This document shows positions 35,576 through 44,086 of a DNA stretch of 64,000 bases, in pieces (position 1 is the stretch's first letter; each line of letters begins with the position of its first letter). Origin of the DNA: Flavobacterium sp. (GTDB lineage Bacteria; Bacteroidota; Bacteroidia; Flavobacteriales; Flavobacteriaceae); contig NZ_PNJW01000004.1 of assembly GCF_013822155.1 (NCBI RefSeq), positions 1 through 64,000 of the forward strand. The letters are read 5' to 3'. Made by a program: the position numbers and the translations under genes. The notes under the pieces were generated by a model, which worked only from the letters and a program-made list of their open reading frames with translations, did no database searches and was not told the DNA's origin.

Positions 35576-35734
35576 AGTTAGTTAGCATACTAAAATTTAC
35601 AAATCAACCTAAGAACAAAACAGAGTAACCCGATTCAAATACCACCCTTTTGTAAGTCCCCAATGACTTAACCTACTTATCGGTCACTCAAAAAAATCAT
35701 AAAAGCAATAGGCCCCAAACTATTGCTTTTTTTA
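35576..35734 (+). ncRNA. Candidate small RNA, unit A
   Basis: About 158 nt between a promoter-like element and a strong terminator (AAGCAATAG/CTATTGCTT, 35703-35728, then T run), with no credible ORF. It shares ACCTAAGAAC (35607-35616), AAATACCACCCTTTTG (35637-35652), CTACTTA and CCCCAA blocks with unit B, with different sequence between them. Blockwise conservation plus the terminator suggests a functional RNA rather than spacer DNA. No known RNA family was recognised. Confidence 0.5.
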
Positions 35735-35779
35735 TTGCCTTTTTTTAATAAATAATCAGTAAAATTTCCATTACGGGAA

Positions 35780-35833
35780 ACCACATCAAAATAAGCGTGA
35801 ACCCGTAACACATTCTACGGAGAACCGTATTTG
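35780..35833 (+). promoter_or_regulatory. Three ACC-type half-sites at 22-bp spacing (array B), possible LytTR sites
   Basis: ACCACATCA (35780), CCCGTAACA (35802) and ACCGTATTT (35824) start exactly 22 bp apart, mirroring array A. The last site is 33 bp before TTTACATC of the unit B promoter-like element. Confidence 0.55.
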
Positions 35834-35852
35834 AAAATGAAAAGCACCAGAC

Positions 35853-35864
35853 TATCTTTACATC
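35853..35864 (+). promoter_or_regulatory. Promoter-like element of non-coding unit B
   Basis: TATCTTTACATC is a variant of the 15-mer at 32129 and 35561, again with core TAnnTTTA followed by CATC. Confidence 0.5.
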
Positions 35865-35865
35865 A

Positions 35866-36045
35866 TCAATAACGAAGTAATTATCATAATAAAATATTGA
35901 CCTAAGAACGTAACTAAGTAGTCGAACCCGAAGAAGAAATACCACCCTTTTGCCCCAACGAAAGATCTTATTCAAACCAAAGACAACTACTTAAAAAGTC
36001 AAAACTAAAAAAAGCGAAACACCCCAATGTCTCGCTTTTTTTATT
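35866..36045 (+). ncRNA. Candidate small RNA, unit B
   Basis: About 180 nt between a promoter-like element and a terminator. It repeats ACCTAAGAAC (35900-35909) and AAATACCACCCTTTTG (35937-35952); the second block sits exactly 300 bp after its copy in unit A. CCCCAA recurs after it and again in the terminator loop. A 76-codon minus-strand frame overlapping it has no family resemblance and is not believed. Confidence 0.5.
36013..36042. terminator. Bidirectional terminator between unit B and thiL
   Basis: AGCGAAACA pairs with TGTCTCGCT (one mismatch) around a loop containing CCCCAA, with A-rich sequence on the left and T-rich on the right. It can stop unit B on the plus strand and thiL on the minus strand. 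Confidence 0.75.
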
Positions 36046-36061
36046 TTTTAAATCAAAATAG

Positions 36062-37108
36062 TTATTCTTCCAAGGCATTCCAACCTCTAGCTTTCATTTC
36101 GATTTTTTGATTGGCTCGGGTAACTAAATGTATTCCTTCCGATTGTTTATTGATGTGACCAATTACTGTAAGGTTTGGGTTCGCTTTTATTTTATCAAAA
36201 TCTTCTAAAGCTATAGTGAACAATAATTCATAATCTTCCCCACCATTAATAGCTACAGTTGTACTATCAATATTGAATTCTTCGCAAACAGATATTAATT
36301 GAGGATCTAACGGTAATTTTTCTTCATAAATTGTACAGCCAACCTTAGATTGTTTGCAAAGATGCATCACTTCAGATGACAATCCATCTGAAATATCGAT
36401 CATTGAAGTGGGTTTTACTTCTAATTTTTCTAATAATTCTCGAATATCTGTGCGAGCTTCCGGTTTCAATTGCCGTTCGATTAAATACGTATAATTTTCT
36501 AAATCCGGTTGATTGTTTGGGTTGACCTGAAATACTTGTTTTTCACGTTCCAAAACTTGTAAGCCCATATAGGCAGCACCAATATCACCGGTAACGACAA
36601 CTAAATCATTTTCTTTAGCCCCGTTTCTATATATAATTTCTTCTTCTTTAGCTTCTCCAATGGCAGTAATGGAAATAATTAATCCTTTTTGCGAAGAAGT
36701 AGTGTCACCACCCACAACATCCACATTATAAATTTGAGAAGCTATCGTAATTCCATCGAACAATTCTTCTAAAGCTTCTAGGGGAAATCTACTGGAAACG
36801 GCAATCGAAACTGTAATTTGAGTTGGCTTAGCATTCATCGCACAAATGTCTGAAACATTAGCCACTACTGCTTTATAGCCTAAATGTTTTAATGGCATAT
36901 AGGCCAGATCAAAATGCACCCCTTCAATTAATAAATCAGTGGAAACCGCCACTTTTTTATCTTTGAAATCCAACACAGCCGCATCGTCGCCAATTCCTTT
37001 TAAAGTAGAAGGATTTTTAACATCAAAATTTTTGGTTAAATGGTCAATTAAACCAAATTCGCCCAATTGAGCAATGGATGTGCGTTGCGGATTTTTATCT
37101 TCTATCAT
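36062..37108 (-). CDS. thiL: Thiamine-monophosphate kinase
   Basis: It phosphorylates thiamine monophosphate to the active cofactor thiamine diphosphate with ATP. I chose ATG 37108 (349 residues, MIEDKNPQRTSIAQLGEFGLIDHLTK). A longer frame from 37165 would include the TAnnTTTG promoter match at 37133-37140. Key motifs are KGIGDDAAVLDF, VSTDLLIEGVHFDLAYMPLKHLGYKAVVANVSDICAMNAKP, VVGGDTTSSQKGLIISITAIG and the terminal NGGEDYELLFTI. The length and the metal/nucleotide motifs are complete. No thiamine riboswitch was recognised upstream. Confidence 0.95.
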   Translation of the reverse strand: MIEDKNPQRTSIAQLGEFGLIDHLTKNFDVKNPSTLKGIGDDAAVLDFKDKKVAVSTDLLIEGVHFDLAYMPLKHLGYKAVVANVSDICAMNAKPTQITVSIAVSSRFPLEALEELFDGITIASQIYNVDVVGGDTTSSQKGLIISITAIGEAKEEEIIYRNGAKENDLVVVTGDIGAAYMGLQVLEREKQVFQVNPNNQPDLENYTYLIERQLKPEARTDIRELLEKLEVKPTSMIDISDGLSSEVMHLCKQSKVGCTIYEEKLPLDPQLISVCEEFNIDSTTVAINGGEDYELLFTIALEDFDKIKANPNLTVIGHINKQSEGIHLVTRANQKIEMKARGWNALEE

Positions 37109-37132
37109 TAGTAAAGTTGCTGAATTTAATTG

Positions 37133-37140
37133 CAAAGGTA
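37133..37140 (-). promoter_or_regulatory. Putative -7 box of thiL
   Basis: CAAAGGTA on the plus strand reads TACCTTTG on the minus strand, a TAnnTTTG match, 24 bases before the ATG at 37108. It decides against the longer start. Confidence 0.45.
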
Positions 37141-37242
37141 CTAAGATTTTATGGAAGAGAGGCAAAGGCCTACAGGTTCTGAAGTTCTACCTTTTCAGTA
37201 TAATAAAATTTCTAAAAAATGAAAACCAAAATAAAATTAAGA

Positions 37243-38064
37243 TTACCCCATAATATTATAGCCACCGTCCACGTGTCTTATTTCTCCTGTAATTCTTCCT
37301 TTTGGACGAAATAAATGAATCACTTCGTTTGCTAAATCATCCGGCAAGGCATTTCCTAATGGACTTATTCTGTCTGCCGTTTCGAAGTCTTCCGGATTAA
37401 GCGTTGCATTTCCGGCTTTGCTTCCCATATAAGGAGAAAATCGAATAGCATTGACCCGCGTTCCATTTTTTCTACCAAGTTCATCTGCTAATTCTATGGT
37501 TATTCTTTCTAAAGCAGCTTTAGCAATGCTAATATTTCTATACGGATGAAACGTCACTTTTGCTGCAGCAATATAACTCAAAGAGCAGATAGAGGAGTCC
37601 GGTTGTAAAATATTGTATTTAAATAAATAATGACTTAGCCGAATTAAAGAATAGGCAGAAACTTCCATCGTGTCGCAAAACTCTTCTTTTGTAACTTCTA
37701 ACAGAGGTTTCACTTCTTTGAGACGAATAGTTTTATCCATGGCAATAGCATGTAAAAAACCATTTAATTGAATATTTTTTCCCTGTAAAGTTTTAGCGAA
37801 ATGTTCTATGCTTTCATCTAAAGTAACATCTACAATAGCTGTAAAAGCATCTCCTAATTCTTCTTGAACGGCATCTTTAAAATCCTGATAATTTTTATTT
37901 AAAAAAGCAGCCGCCTTTTCAGATAAGTTTTTATGAAAAGGACTTACGCCTAATCCGGTGCAAACAACAGAACCTCCATTTTCTATTATCTTTTTTGCCA
38001 CAAACATGGCTAACGAATTTTTATCGGCTATTCCTGTTATTAAAAAAGTTTTCCCTGTAAACAT
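37243..38064 (-). CDS. FabI-like enoyl-ACP reductase (SDR family)
   Basis: An NAD(P)H-dependent reductase of the FabI branch of SDRs, 273 residues. The N-terminal GKTFLITGIADKNSLAMFVAKK is the FabI cofactor loop. The catalytic Tyr175-x6-Lys182 (YRNISIAK) is preceded by Tyr164 (CSLSYIAAAK), as in FabI. The C-terminus has RITGEIRHVDGGYNIMG. It follows a FabH-like gene with a 33-bp gap. A FabI/FabH pair outside a main fab cluster may serve a special acyl product. Whether this is the main enoyl reductase of the cell or a second copy cannot be told here. Confidence 0.85.
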   Translation of the reverse strand: MFTGKTFLITGIADKNSLAMFVAKKIIENGGSVVCTGLGVSPFHKNLSEKAAAFLNKNYQDFKDAVQEELGDAFTAIVDVTLDESIEHFAKTLQGKNIQLNGFLHAIAMDKTIRLKEVKPLLEVTKEEFCDTMEVSAYSLIRLSHYLFKYNILQPDSSICSLSYIAAAKVTFHPYRNISIAKAALERITIELADELGRKNGTRVNAIRFSPYMGSKAGNATLNPEDFETADRISPLGNALPDDLANEVIHLFRPKGRITGEIRHVDGGYNIMG

Positions 38065-38097
38065 TTTATTTCAATTTTAATGTTATTACTATGTTTT

Positions 38098-39069
38098 TTA
38101 CCATTTATATAAGGCAGTTCCCCACGTCCAACCTGCACCAACAGCTGCAAATAAAAGTAAATCACCTTCTTTAAATTCGCCTTTTCGATGCGTTTCATCT
38201 AATACGATTGGAATCGTTCCACCTGAGGTATTTGCATAACGATCCATGTTTGTTTTAACTTTTTCAAAGGGCAAATTCACTTTTTGAGCAATTTCTTTTA
38301 AGATTCCAATACTAGGTTGATGTGGAATTAAAAAAGCAATGTTATCAATTGAAACATTGTTTTTTATCAAAATTTCATTGATACATTCAGGCACAACCTT
38401 TACAGCAGTTTTATAAACTTCTTTTCCATTCATTTGAAAATAATGTAAGCGATTGTCAATAGTTTCATGACTGGTTGGCTTTTCTGAACCTCCGGCAGGG
38501 ATTGTAAAATGTTCTTTTCCACGACCATCTGTGTGTAATATGAAATCGATAAATCCTTTGTCTTCCTCAGTATTTGAAAGCACCATCGCTCCGGCACCAT
38601 CACCAAAAAATACAGCATCTCTTCTTTCCCAATCTATAATGTTAGAAAAAGTATCAGCTCCAATAACTAAAACGGTATTATACATGCCTGTTTTAATGAA
38701 CTGAACACCAACAGCCGTTGTAAATAAAGCCCCGGAACAAACGGCTGCTACGTCAAAAGCAACAGCATTAAAAGCCTGTAGTTTTTCTTGAACCATACTT
38801 GCACACGAAGGGGCTTGGCGGTCAGGAGTTGTAGTGGCAACTAAAATTAAATCAATTTCATTAGCCGTTAACCCAGCGTTTTCTATAGCTTTTAATCCGG
38901 CTTTATAGGCTAAATCGCTCGTGGTTTCACCCGTAGAAATTCTCCTTTCTTTTATTCCTAAATGACTATAAATCCATTCGTCAGAAGAACCAATGCTTTC
39001 AAAAAAATCATTTTTAACTATATTTTCAGGGGCATAGGAACCGGTTCCTTTAATAAAAACATTTCTCAT
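38098..39069 (-). CDS. Beta-ketoacyl-ACP synthase III-like protein (FabH)
   Basis: It condenses an acyl-CoA with malonyl-ACP to start a fatty-acid-type chain. The catalytic triad is visible: Cys111 in VAAVCSGALFTTAVG, His in LIPHQPSIGIL and Asn in YANTSGGTIPI. The N-terminal FIKGTGSYAPENIVKNDFF and GIKERRI are typical. ATG 39069 (MRNVFIKG) is preferred over ATG 39093, which only adds eight polar residues. It is upstream of, and on the same strand as, the FabI-like gene. Confidence 0.88.
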   Translation of the reverse strand: MRNVFIKGTGSYAPENIVKNDFFESIGSSDEWIYSHLGIKERRISTGETTSDLAYKAGLKAIENAGLTANEIDLILVATTTPDRQAPSCASMVQEKLQAFNAVAFDVAAVCSGALFTTAVGVQFIKTGMYNTVLVIGADTFSNIIDWERRDAVFFGDGAGAMVLSNTEEDKGFIDFILHTDGRGKEHFTIPAGGSEKPTSHETIDNRLHYFQMNGKEVYKTAVKVVPECINEILIKNNVSIDNIAFLIPHQPSIGILKEIAQKVNLPFEKVKTNMDRYANTSGGTIPIVLDETHRKGEFKEGDLLLFAAVGAGWTWGTALYKW

Positions 39070-39421
39070 ATTTGTTTGTTTTGAAACTTTCAAATTCTTT
39101 TCAAATTCATATAGTAATGAATAAAATCACAATCTAATAAGGTAAAATTAGTGTTTTTAAAACACCACATTTGATTTAGGAACTTTAAGTGTTTATTTTT
39201 ATGAAATTGTCAAAATAAGCATATAAAAAAAGCACAAATCATAATTTAAAGATGAAAATACGTTATCAAAACTCCTCCGATTTGAAAAAAATTCAAATGG
39301 AAGGCTAAATAGTATTATAAAAGATTCAATCATTGCCATAAAAAAACCCAACAACTCTCGTCGTTGGGTTCACATTATTATTTTCTCAGATACTCAGTAG
39401 CTCTGCCACTCAGCACCTTTC
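39070..39421. other. Intergenic region upstream of fabH-like, downstream of lepA
   Basis: About 350 bases with no gene. It holds the lepA terminator (39341-39370) and otherwise AT-rich sequence. I found no clear TAnnTTTG box for the FabH-like gene. Confidence 0.6.
39341..39370 (-). terminator. Terminator of lepA
   Basis: On the minus strand AACCCAAC pairs with GTTGGGTT and is followed by a T run (the A run at 39341-39346 on the plus strand). It lies about 50 bases after the lepA stop. Confidence 0.8.
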
Positions 39422-41218
39422 CTAATCATTCAACTTTAACACCGCCATAAACGCTTCTTGAGGAATTTCTACATTACCAACTTGACGCATTCTCTTTTTA
39501 CCTTTTTTCTGTTTTTCCAATAGTTTTCTTTTACGGGAAATATCACCACCGTAACATTTGGCGGTAACGTCTTTTCGTAACGCTTTTATTGTTTCACGGG
39601 CAATGATTTTTGCACCAATAGCCGCCTGAATCGGAATGTCAAACTGTTGTCTCGGGATGAGTTCACGCAATTTTTCACACATTTTTTTACCAATGTTATA
39701 CGCATTATCCTCGTGAATCAAAGCGGATAAAGCATCAACAGAATTAGCATTTAATAAAACATCTAATTTTACTAATTTAGATGTTCTCATGCCAATTGGC
39801 GAATAGTCAAACGAAGCATATCCTTTGGAAACCGTTTTCAATCGGTCATAAAAGTCGAATACAATTTCGGCCAACGGCATATCAAAATTTAATTCAACAC
39901 GTTCGGTGGTTAAATAAGTTTGATTAGTTATTACGCCCCTTTTTTCTATACATAAACTCATTACATTACCAACAAATTCTGATTTGGTAATAATTGTTGC
40001 CTTAATATACGGTTCTTCAACGCGGTCTAATTTTGATGGTTCAGGCAAATCGGACGGATTGTTTACAATCAAAATTGTGTCAGGTTCTTTCTTAGTGAAT
40101 GCATGATAGGAAACGTTGGGAACCGTTGTTATCACAGTCATGTCATACTCACGTTCCAAGCGTTCTTGAATGATTTCTAAATGCAACATTCCTAAGAATC
40201 CACAACGAAAACCAAAACCTAAAGCGGCAGAACTTTCAGGAACAAAAACTAACGATGCATCGTTTAGTTGCAATTTTTCCATTGAAGCCCGCAAATCTTC
40301 ATAATCTTCGGTGTCAACGGGATAAATTCCGGCAAAAACCATTGGTTTTACATCCTCGAAACCTTGAATCATATTTGTCGTAGGATTTTTAGCATCGGTC
40401 AATGTATCACCTACTTTTACTTCTTTCGCTTCTTTTATTCCTGATATTAAATAGCCAACATCTCCGGTTGAAATCACGTCTTTTGGCACTTGATTCAGCT
40501 TTAAGGTACCCACTTCATCAGCAAAATATTCATTTCCGGTGGCCATGAATTTAATTTTCTGACCTTTTCGGATTTCACCATTTTTCACACGAAAGATTAC
40601 TTCAATACCTCGAAACGGATTATAATGGGAGTCGAAAATTAATGCTTGTAAGGGTTCGTCTTTAATGCCTTTTGGAGCGGGAATTTTTTCAATAATTGCT
40701 GCCAAAATATTTTCTACCCCAAAACCGGTTTTGCCCGAAGCATGAATAATATCTTCTAATTTGCAACCTAATAAATCAATAATATCGTCGCTCACTTCCT
40801 CCGGATTGGCACTTGGTAAATCCACTTTGTTCAAGACAGGAATGATTTCTAAGTCATTTTCTAAGGCTAAATATAAATTTGAAATGGTTTGAGCTTGAAT
40901 ACTTTGTGCTGCATCAACAATCAATAAAGCTCCTTCACAAGCTGCAATAGACCGTGAAACTTCATAGGAAAAATCAACGTGTCCCGGTGTATCAATTAAA
41001 TTCAGAATATATTTTTCGCCTTTGTAAACATATTCCATTTGAATTGCGTGACTCTTAATAGTAATTCCGCGTTCACGCTCTAAATCCATATTATCCAGCA
41101 ACTGAGCCTTTTCCTCACGTGCCGTAACGGTTTGTGTAGCCCCTAATAAACGGTCAGCCAACGTACTCTTTCCGTGGTCAATGTGAGCAATAATGCAAAA
41201 ATTTCGTATGTTCTTCAT
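39422..41218 (-). CDS. lepA: Elongation factor 4 (LepA), translational GTPase
   Basis: A ribosome-associated GTPase that acts on stalled or mis-translocated ribosomes. The 598-residue protein has G1 [15 protein letters not shown], switch [15 protein letters not shown]4 NKVDLPSA, and the long LepA C-terminal domain ending in [23 protein letters not shown]. The length and domains are complete. It is divergent from the dus gene, with its own TAnnTTTG box. Confidence 0.98.
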   Translation of the reverse strand: MKNIRNFCIIAHIDHGKSTLADRLLGATQTVTAREEKAQLLDNMDLERERGITIKSHAIQMEYVYKGEKYILNLIDTPGHVDFSYEVSRSIAACEGALLIVDAAQSIQAQTISNLYLALENDLEIIPVLNKVDLPSANPEEVSDDIIDLLGCKLEDIIHASGKTGFGVENILAAIIEKIPAPKGIKDEPLQALIFDSHYNPFRGIEVIFRVKNGEIRKGQKIKFMATGNEYFADEVGTLKLNQVPKDVISTGDVGYLISGIKEAKEVKVGDTLTDAKNPTTNMIQGFEDVKPMVFAGIYPVDTEDYEDLRASMEKLQLNDASLVFVPESSAALGFGFRCGFLGMLHLEIIQERLEREYDMTVITTVPNVSYHAFTKKEPDTILIVNNPSDLPEPSKLDRVEEPYIKATIITKSEFVGNVMSLCIEKRGVITNQTYLTTERVELNFDMPLAEIVFDFYDRLKTVSKGYASFDYSPIGMRTSKLVKLDVLLNANSVDALSALIHEDNAYNIGKKMCEKLRELIPRQQFDIPIQAAIGAKIIARETIKALRKDVTAKCYGGDISRKRKLLEKQKKGKKRMRQVGNVEIPQEAFMAVLKLND

Positions 41219-41267
41219 CTTCGTAATCTATCAATTTCTAATGCGAATGCTGAGTGCATTTAATCCG

Positions 41268-41275
41268 CAAATATA
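41268..41275 (-). promoter_or_regulatory. Putative -7 box of lepA
   Basis: CAAATATA on the plus strand reads TATATTTG on the minus strand, 50 bases before the lepA ATG. Confidence 0.5.
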
Positions 41276-41340
41276 AAGCAAAGTTTTGGATTTCAAACCT
41301 GCAAAACAGGTAGGGTTTTTGTAAACCTGTCAGGTTTAAC

Positions 41341-41348
41341 TATCTTTG
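41341..41348 (+). promoter_or_regulatory. Putative -7 box of the dus gene
   Basis: TATCTTTG matches TAnnTTTG, 18 bases before the dus ATG. Confidence 0.5.
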
Positions 41349-41365
41349 CCCAAAATTTAATTCCA

Positions 41366-42367
41366 ATGCCAAAAATCGGAAACATCATCTTGCCCGACTT
41401 CCCCTTGCTTCTTGCTCCAATGGAAGATGTGAGTGATCCGCCGTTTCGTCGCTTGTGCAAATTGCACGGAGCAGATTTGATGTACTCAGAATTTATATCT
41501 TCCGAAGGATTGATTCGCGATGCGATGAAAAGCAGAATGAAATTGGATATTTTTGATTATGAACGTCCTGTAGGTATTCAAATTTTTGGTGGTGATGAAG
41601 AAGCGATGGCTATGAGTGCCAAAATCGTGGAAACAGTGCGGCCTGATTTGGTGGATATCAATTTTGGTTGTCCCGTGAAAAAAGTAGTTTGTAAAGGTGC
41701 CGGAGCTGGGGTTTTAAAAGATGTAGATTTAATGGTAAGGTTAACGAAAGCGGTTATTCGTAGTACCAATCTTCCGGTAACAGTAAAAACGCGTTTGGGT
41801 TGGGATGAGAATTCCATCAACATTGATGAAGTAGCCGAACGACTTCAAGATATTGGTGTGCAAGCTTTGACGGTCCATGCCCGGACGAGAGCTCAGATGT
41901 ATAAAGGTCATTCCGATTGGTCGCATATTGCCCGAGTAAAAAACAACCCGAGAATTACGATGCCTATTTTTGGTAATGGTGATATCGATTCACCCGAAAA
42001 AGCATTGGAATACAAAAATAAATATGGTTTGGACGGAATGATGATTGGTCGTGCTGCCATTGGTTATCCATGGATTTTTAACGAAATCAAACATTATTTT
42101 AAAACCGGTGAACATTTGCCGGAGCCCACGATGAAAGACCGCATTGAAGCTGCTAGAAATCACTTAATTTGGTCAATGGAATGGAAAGGAGAACGTGTTG
42201 GAATTTTTGAAATGCGTCGCCACTATACCAATTACTTCAAAGGGATTCACGGTTTTAAAGAATATAAACAACGCTTAGTTACTACAGATGGGGCAATGGC
42301 TTTAATGGATGTGTTTGAAGAAATTGCCGCGGTTTATGAAAACTATCAAACCACCAATTTATTCTAA
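41366..42367 (+). CDS. dusB: tRNA-dihydrouridine synthase (DusB-like)
   Basis: A flavin enzyme that reduces uridine to dihydrouridine in tRNA. The 333-residue protein has LLLAPMEDVSDPPFRRLC, the catalytic Cys stretch VDINFGCPVKKVVCKGAGAGVL, TVHARTRAQMYKG and the FMN-binding IFGNGDIDSPEKA and GLDGMMIGRAAIGYPWIF. It is of normal length. Its stop overlaps the end of the convergent permease gene by 9 bases. Confidence 0.95.
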   Translation: MPKIGNIILPDFPLLLAPMEDVSDPPFRRLCKLHGADLMYSEFISSEGLIRDAMKSRMKLDIFDYERPVGIQIFGGDEEAMAMSAKIVETVRPDLVDINFGCPVKKVVCKGAGAGVLKDVDLMVRLTKAVIRSTNLPVTVKTRLGWDENSINIDEVAERLQDIGVQALTVHARTRAQMYKGHSDWSHIARVKNNPRITMPIFGNGDIDSPEKALEYKNKYGLDGMMIGRAAIGYPWIFNEIKHYFKTGEHLPEPTMKDRIEAARNHLIWSMEWKGERVGIFEMRRHYTNYFKGIHGFKEYKQRLVTTDGAMALMDVFEEIAAVYENYQTTNLF

Positions 42368-43558
42368 AAGGGCTTTATTTACTCGACTGCTGGCTATCCA
42401 AGAAGCTAAAAAGCCTAGTAAGGCAATTGTACTAATCACAATCACAATATTGAATATTGAAAAGCGGACTGGATAAGCCATGCTGGTATTTATCATTATA
42501 AAACCAAATTTTTGTTGGAGGAGTGTCAATACTATTCCTAAAAACAAACCAATTATTCCTCCAATCAAACAAATTAAAAAGCCTTGGTAAAGAAAAATTT
42601 TTCTCAAATCACTTAAGTCTGACCCTAAACTATACATTGTCTTTAGGTTTGATTTCTTTTCAATGATTATCATGATTAATGCTCCAATTAAGGTGAAAAG
42701 TGTAACAGCAATGACCAAAGAAAAAATGAGGTACAAAACCAGATTTTCGGTATTTAGCATTTTGTAAAGCGACTCATTTAATTGAGCTCTGTTTTTGATG
42801 ATGATATTATTTTGAAAAATTTTTTCTAACGATTCAACTATTTCTGATTCATCTGCTTTTGGTTCTAATTTCAATTCAAAACCCGAAATTTGATTGGATT
42901 TATAATCCAATAATTCCTGTACAATATTTAAATTGGCAAAAACATATTTTTGATTAAGTTCTTCATTAATAAAGTAGAATCCAACAGGAACTAAAACGGA
43001 TCGATTAAAAGCTCCCTCAGGGGAGTCAATAGTACCTTTTCCCGGTTTTGGAACAAATGTTTCAAAAACATTGACCAAATCAAATAATCCCATGGAAAGT
43101 TTTTGACTAATACCGTGCCCAACCACAACTTGCTCAGTGTTTTCTTCTATCCATTGTCCTTGAAAAATGGTTTTTTCTACTTGATTAACTAAAGGGAAAT
43201 TTTGATCAACCCCTTTGATATTGGCTAATTGATCTTTTCCATTAAAGGTAAAGAGGGCTCTTTCTTCAATAATTTTACTAAAGTTTGCAACACCTTCGAG
43301 TTGTGAAATTTCATTTTCCTGTTCAGAAGTGATAAGAATAGTTTTTCCGATTTTTGCAACTGCTTTTAAATCCGGGTCAAAATCATTAGCAAATGACAGA
43401 CTAAAATCTCTAAGCCCACTAAATACAGATAAAACTACAAAGAGTGCCATCGTACCCACAATGATTCCGGCGGAGGCAATAAAAGTAATGATGTTGATTG
43501 CCGTATTTTTACTACCGCTAAATAAATACCGTTTGGCTATGTAAAGCGGAAATTTCAC
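42359..43558 (-). CDS. LolC/LolE-type ABC transporter permease
   Basis: A 399-residue inner-membrane permease of the MacB/FtsX fold. The N-terminus is FPLYIAKRYLFSGSKNTAINIITFIASAGIIVGTMALFVVLSVFSGLRDF. A large periplasmic domain follows, then three C-terminal membrane segments (LVLYLIFSLVIAVTLFTLIGALIMII; ILLYQGFLICLIGG-type; FNIVIVISTIALLGFLASW). The layout matches permeases that extract lipoproteins for the outer membrane. It is 1 bp downstream of rbfA on the same strand, so they are co-transcribed. The ATPase partner is not in the window. Confidence 0.85.
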   Translation of the reverse strand: MKFPLYIAKRYLFSGSKNTAINIITFIASAGIIVGTMALFVVLSVFSGLRDFSLSFANDFDPDLKAVAKIGKTILITSEQENEISQLEGVANFSKIIEERALFTFNGKDQLANIKGVDQNFPLVNQVEKTIFQGQWIEENTEQVVVGHGISQKLSMGLFDLVNVFETFVPKPGKGTIDSPEGAFNRSVLVPVGFYFINEELNQKYVFANLNIVQELLDYKSNQISGFELKLEPKADESEIVESLEKIFQNNIIIKNRAQLNESLYKMLNTENLVLYLIFSLVIAVTLFTLIGALIMIIIEKKSNLKTMYSLGSDLSDLRKIFLYQGFLICLIGGIIGLFLGIVLTLLQQKFGFIMINTSMAYPVRFSIFNIVIVISTIALLGFLASWIASSRVNKALLE

Positions 43559-43559
43559 C

Positions 43560-43952
43560 TTACGATTTTTTTCTTTTATCTAAAAGTTCAGGATTTTCAA
43601 TTGGATTTTCATCGCCAATTAATGCTTTGTCTATTTTTTCAATATAATCCAATGAATCATCAATGAAAAAGGTTAAATTAGGTACTTTACGTAATTGAAG
43701 TTTTACGCGTTGCGACAAATCATGTTTGATTAAGGGTGTATTTGATTTGATTGCCGCTAAAATTTCTGCTCCTTTTTCTGTTGGGAAAACACTCAAATAT
43801 ACTTTAGCTACTGATAAATCGGTAGTTACAGACACTTTTGAAACGGAGATAATCAAATTGGATATTCCGTTTTTACGAACTTCACCTTGCAAAATGTCTA
43901 CTAAATCATTTTGTAAAACACTACCTATTTTCTTTTGTCTATTTGTTTCCAT
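43560..43952 (-). CDS. rbfA: Ribosome-binding factor A
   Basis: A small KH-like protein for 30S subunit maturation. The 130 residues include the typical start (METNRQKKIGSVLQNDLVDILQGEVRKNGI), the strand motif ISVSKVSVTTDLSVAKVYLSVFP and the C-terminal LRKVPNLTFFIDDSLDYIEKIDKAL. It has its own -7 box at 43957-43964 just before the ATG, implying a near-leaderless message, and is followed by the permease gene. Confidence 0.95.
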   Translation of the reverse strand: METNRQKKIGSVLQNDLVDILQGEVRKNGISNLIISVSKVSVTTDLSVAKVYLSVFPTEKGAEILAAIKSNTPLIKHDLSQRVKLQLRKVPNLTFFIDDSLDYIEKIDKALIGDENPIENPELLDKRKKS

Positions 43953-43956
43953 AATG

Positions 43957-43964
43957 CAAAAATA
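43957..43964 (-). promoter_or_regulatory. Putative -7 box of rbfA
   Basis: CAAAAATA on the plus strand reads TATTTTTG on the minus strand, 4 bases before the rbfA ATG. Confidence 0.45.
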
Positions 43965-44061
43965 CAGATTTTAATTTTGAAAACAGTTATCTTAGAAAAG
44001 CGGATGAAATTATTTATAGAATCTTTATGAACTTACGCTTTACTGCCTAAATTCAACTTCT

Positions 44062-44069
44062 TATCTTTG
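44062..44069 (+). promoter_or_regulatory. Putative -7 box of the PLP-enzyme gene
   Basis: TATCTTTG matches TAnnTTTG, 17 bases before the ATG at 44087. Confidence 0.5.
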
Positions 44070-44086
44070 CACAAATAAATAATAAT

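Noticed and set aside
35745..35975. 76-codon minus-strand ORF over non-coding unit B
   Set aside because: It has low-complexity, odd composition, no start-site signal and overlaps the conserved RNA blocks and promoter-like elements. It is best explained as a chance open frame.
37109..37165. Longer N-terminus of ThiL
   Set aside because: The extension spans a -7 promoter match, and the family start MIEDKNPQRTS is at 37108.
39384..39420. tRNA-like fragment near the lepA 3' end
   Set aside because: The short run CTCAGTAGCTCTGCCACTCAG looks vaguely tRNA-like but cannot be folded into a cloverleaf and lacks a T-arm.
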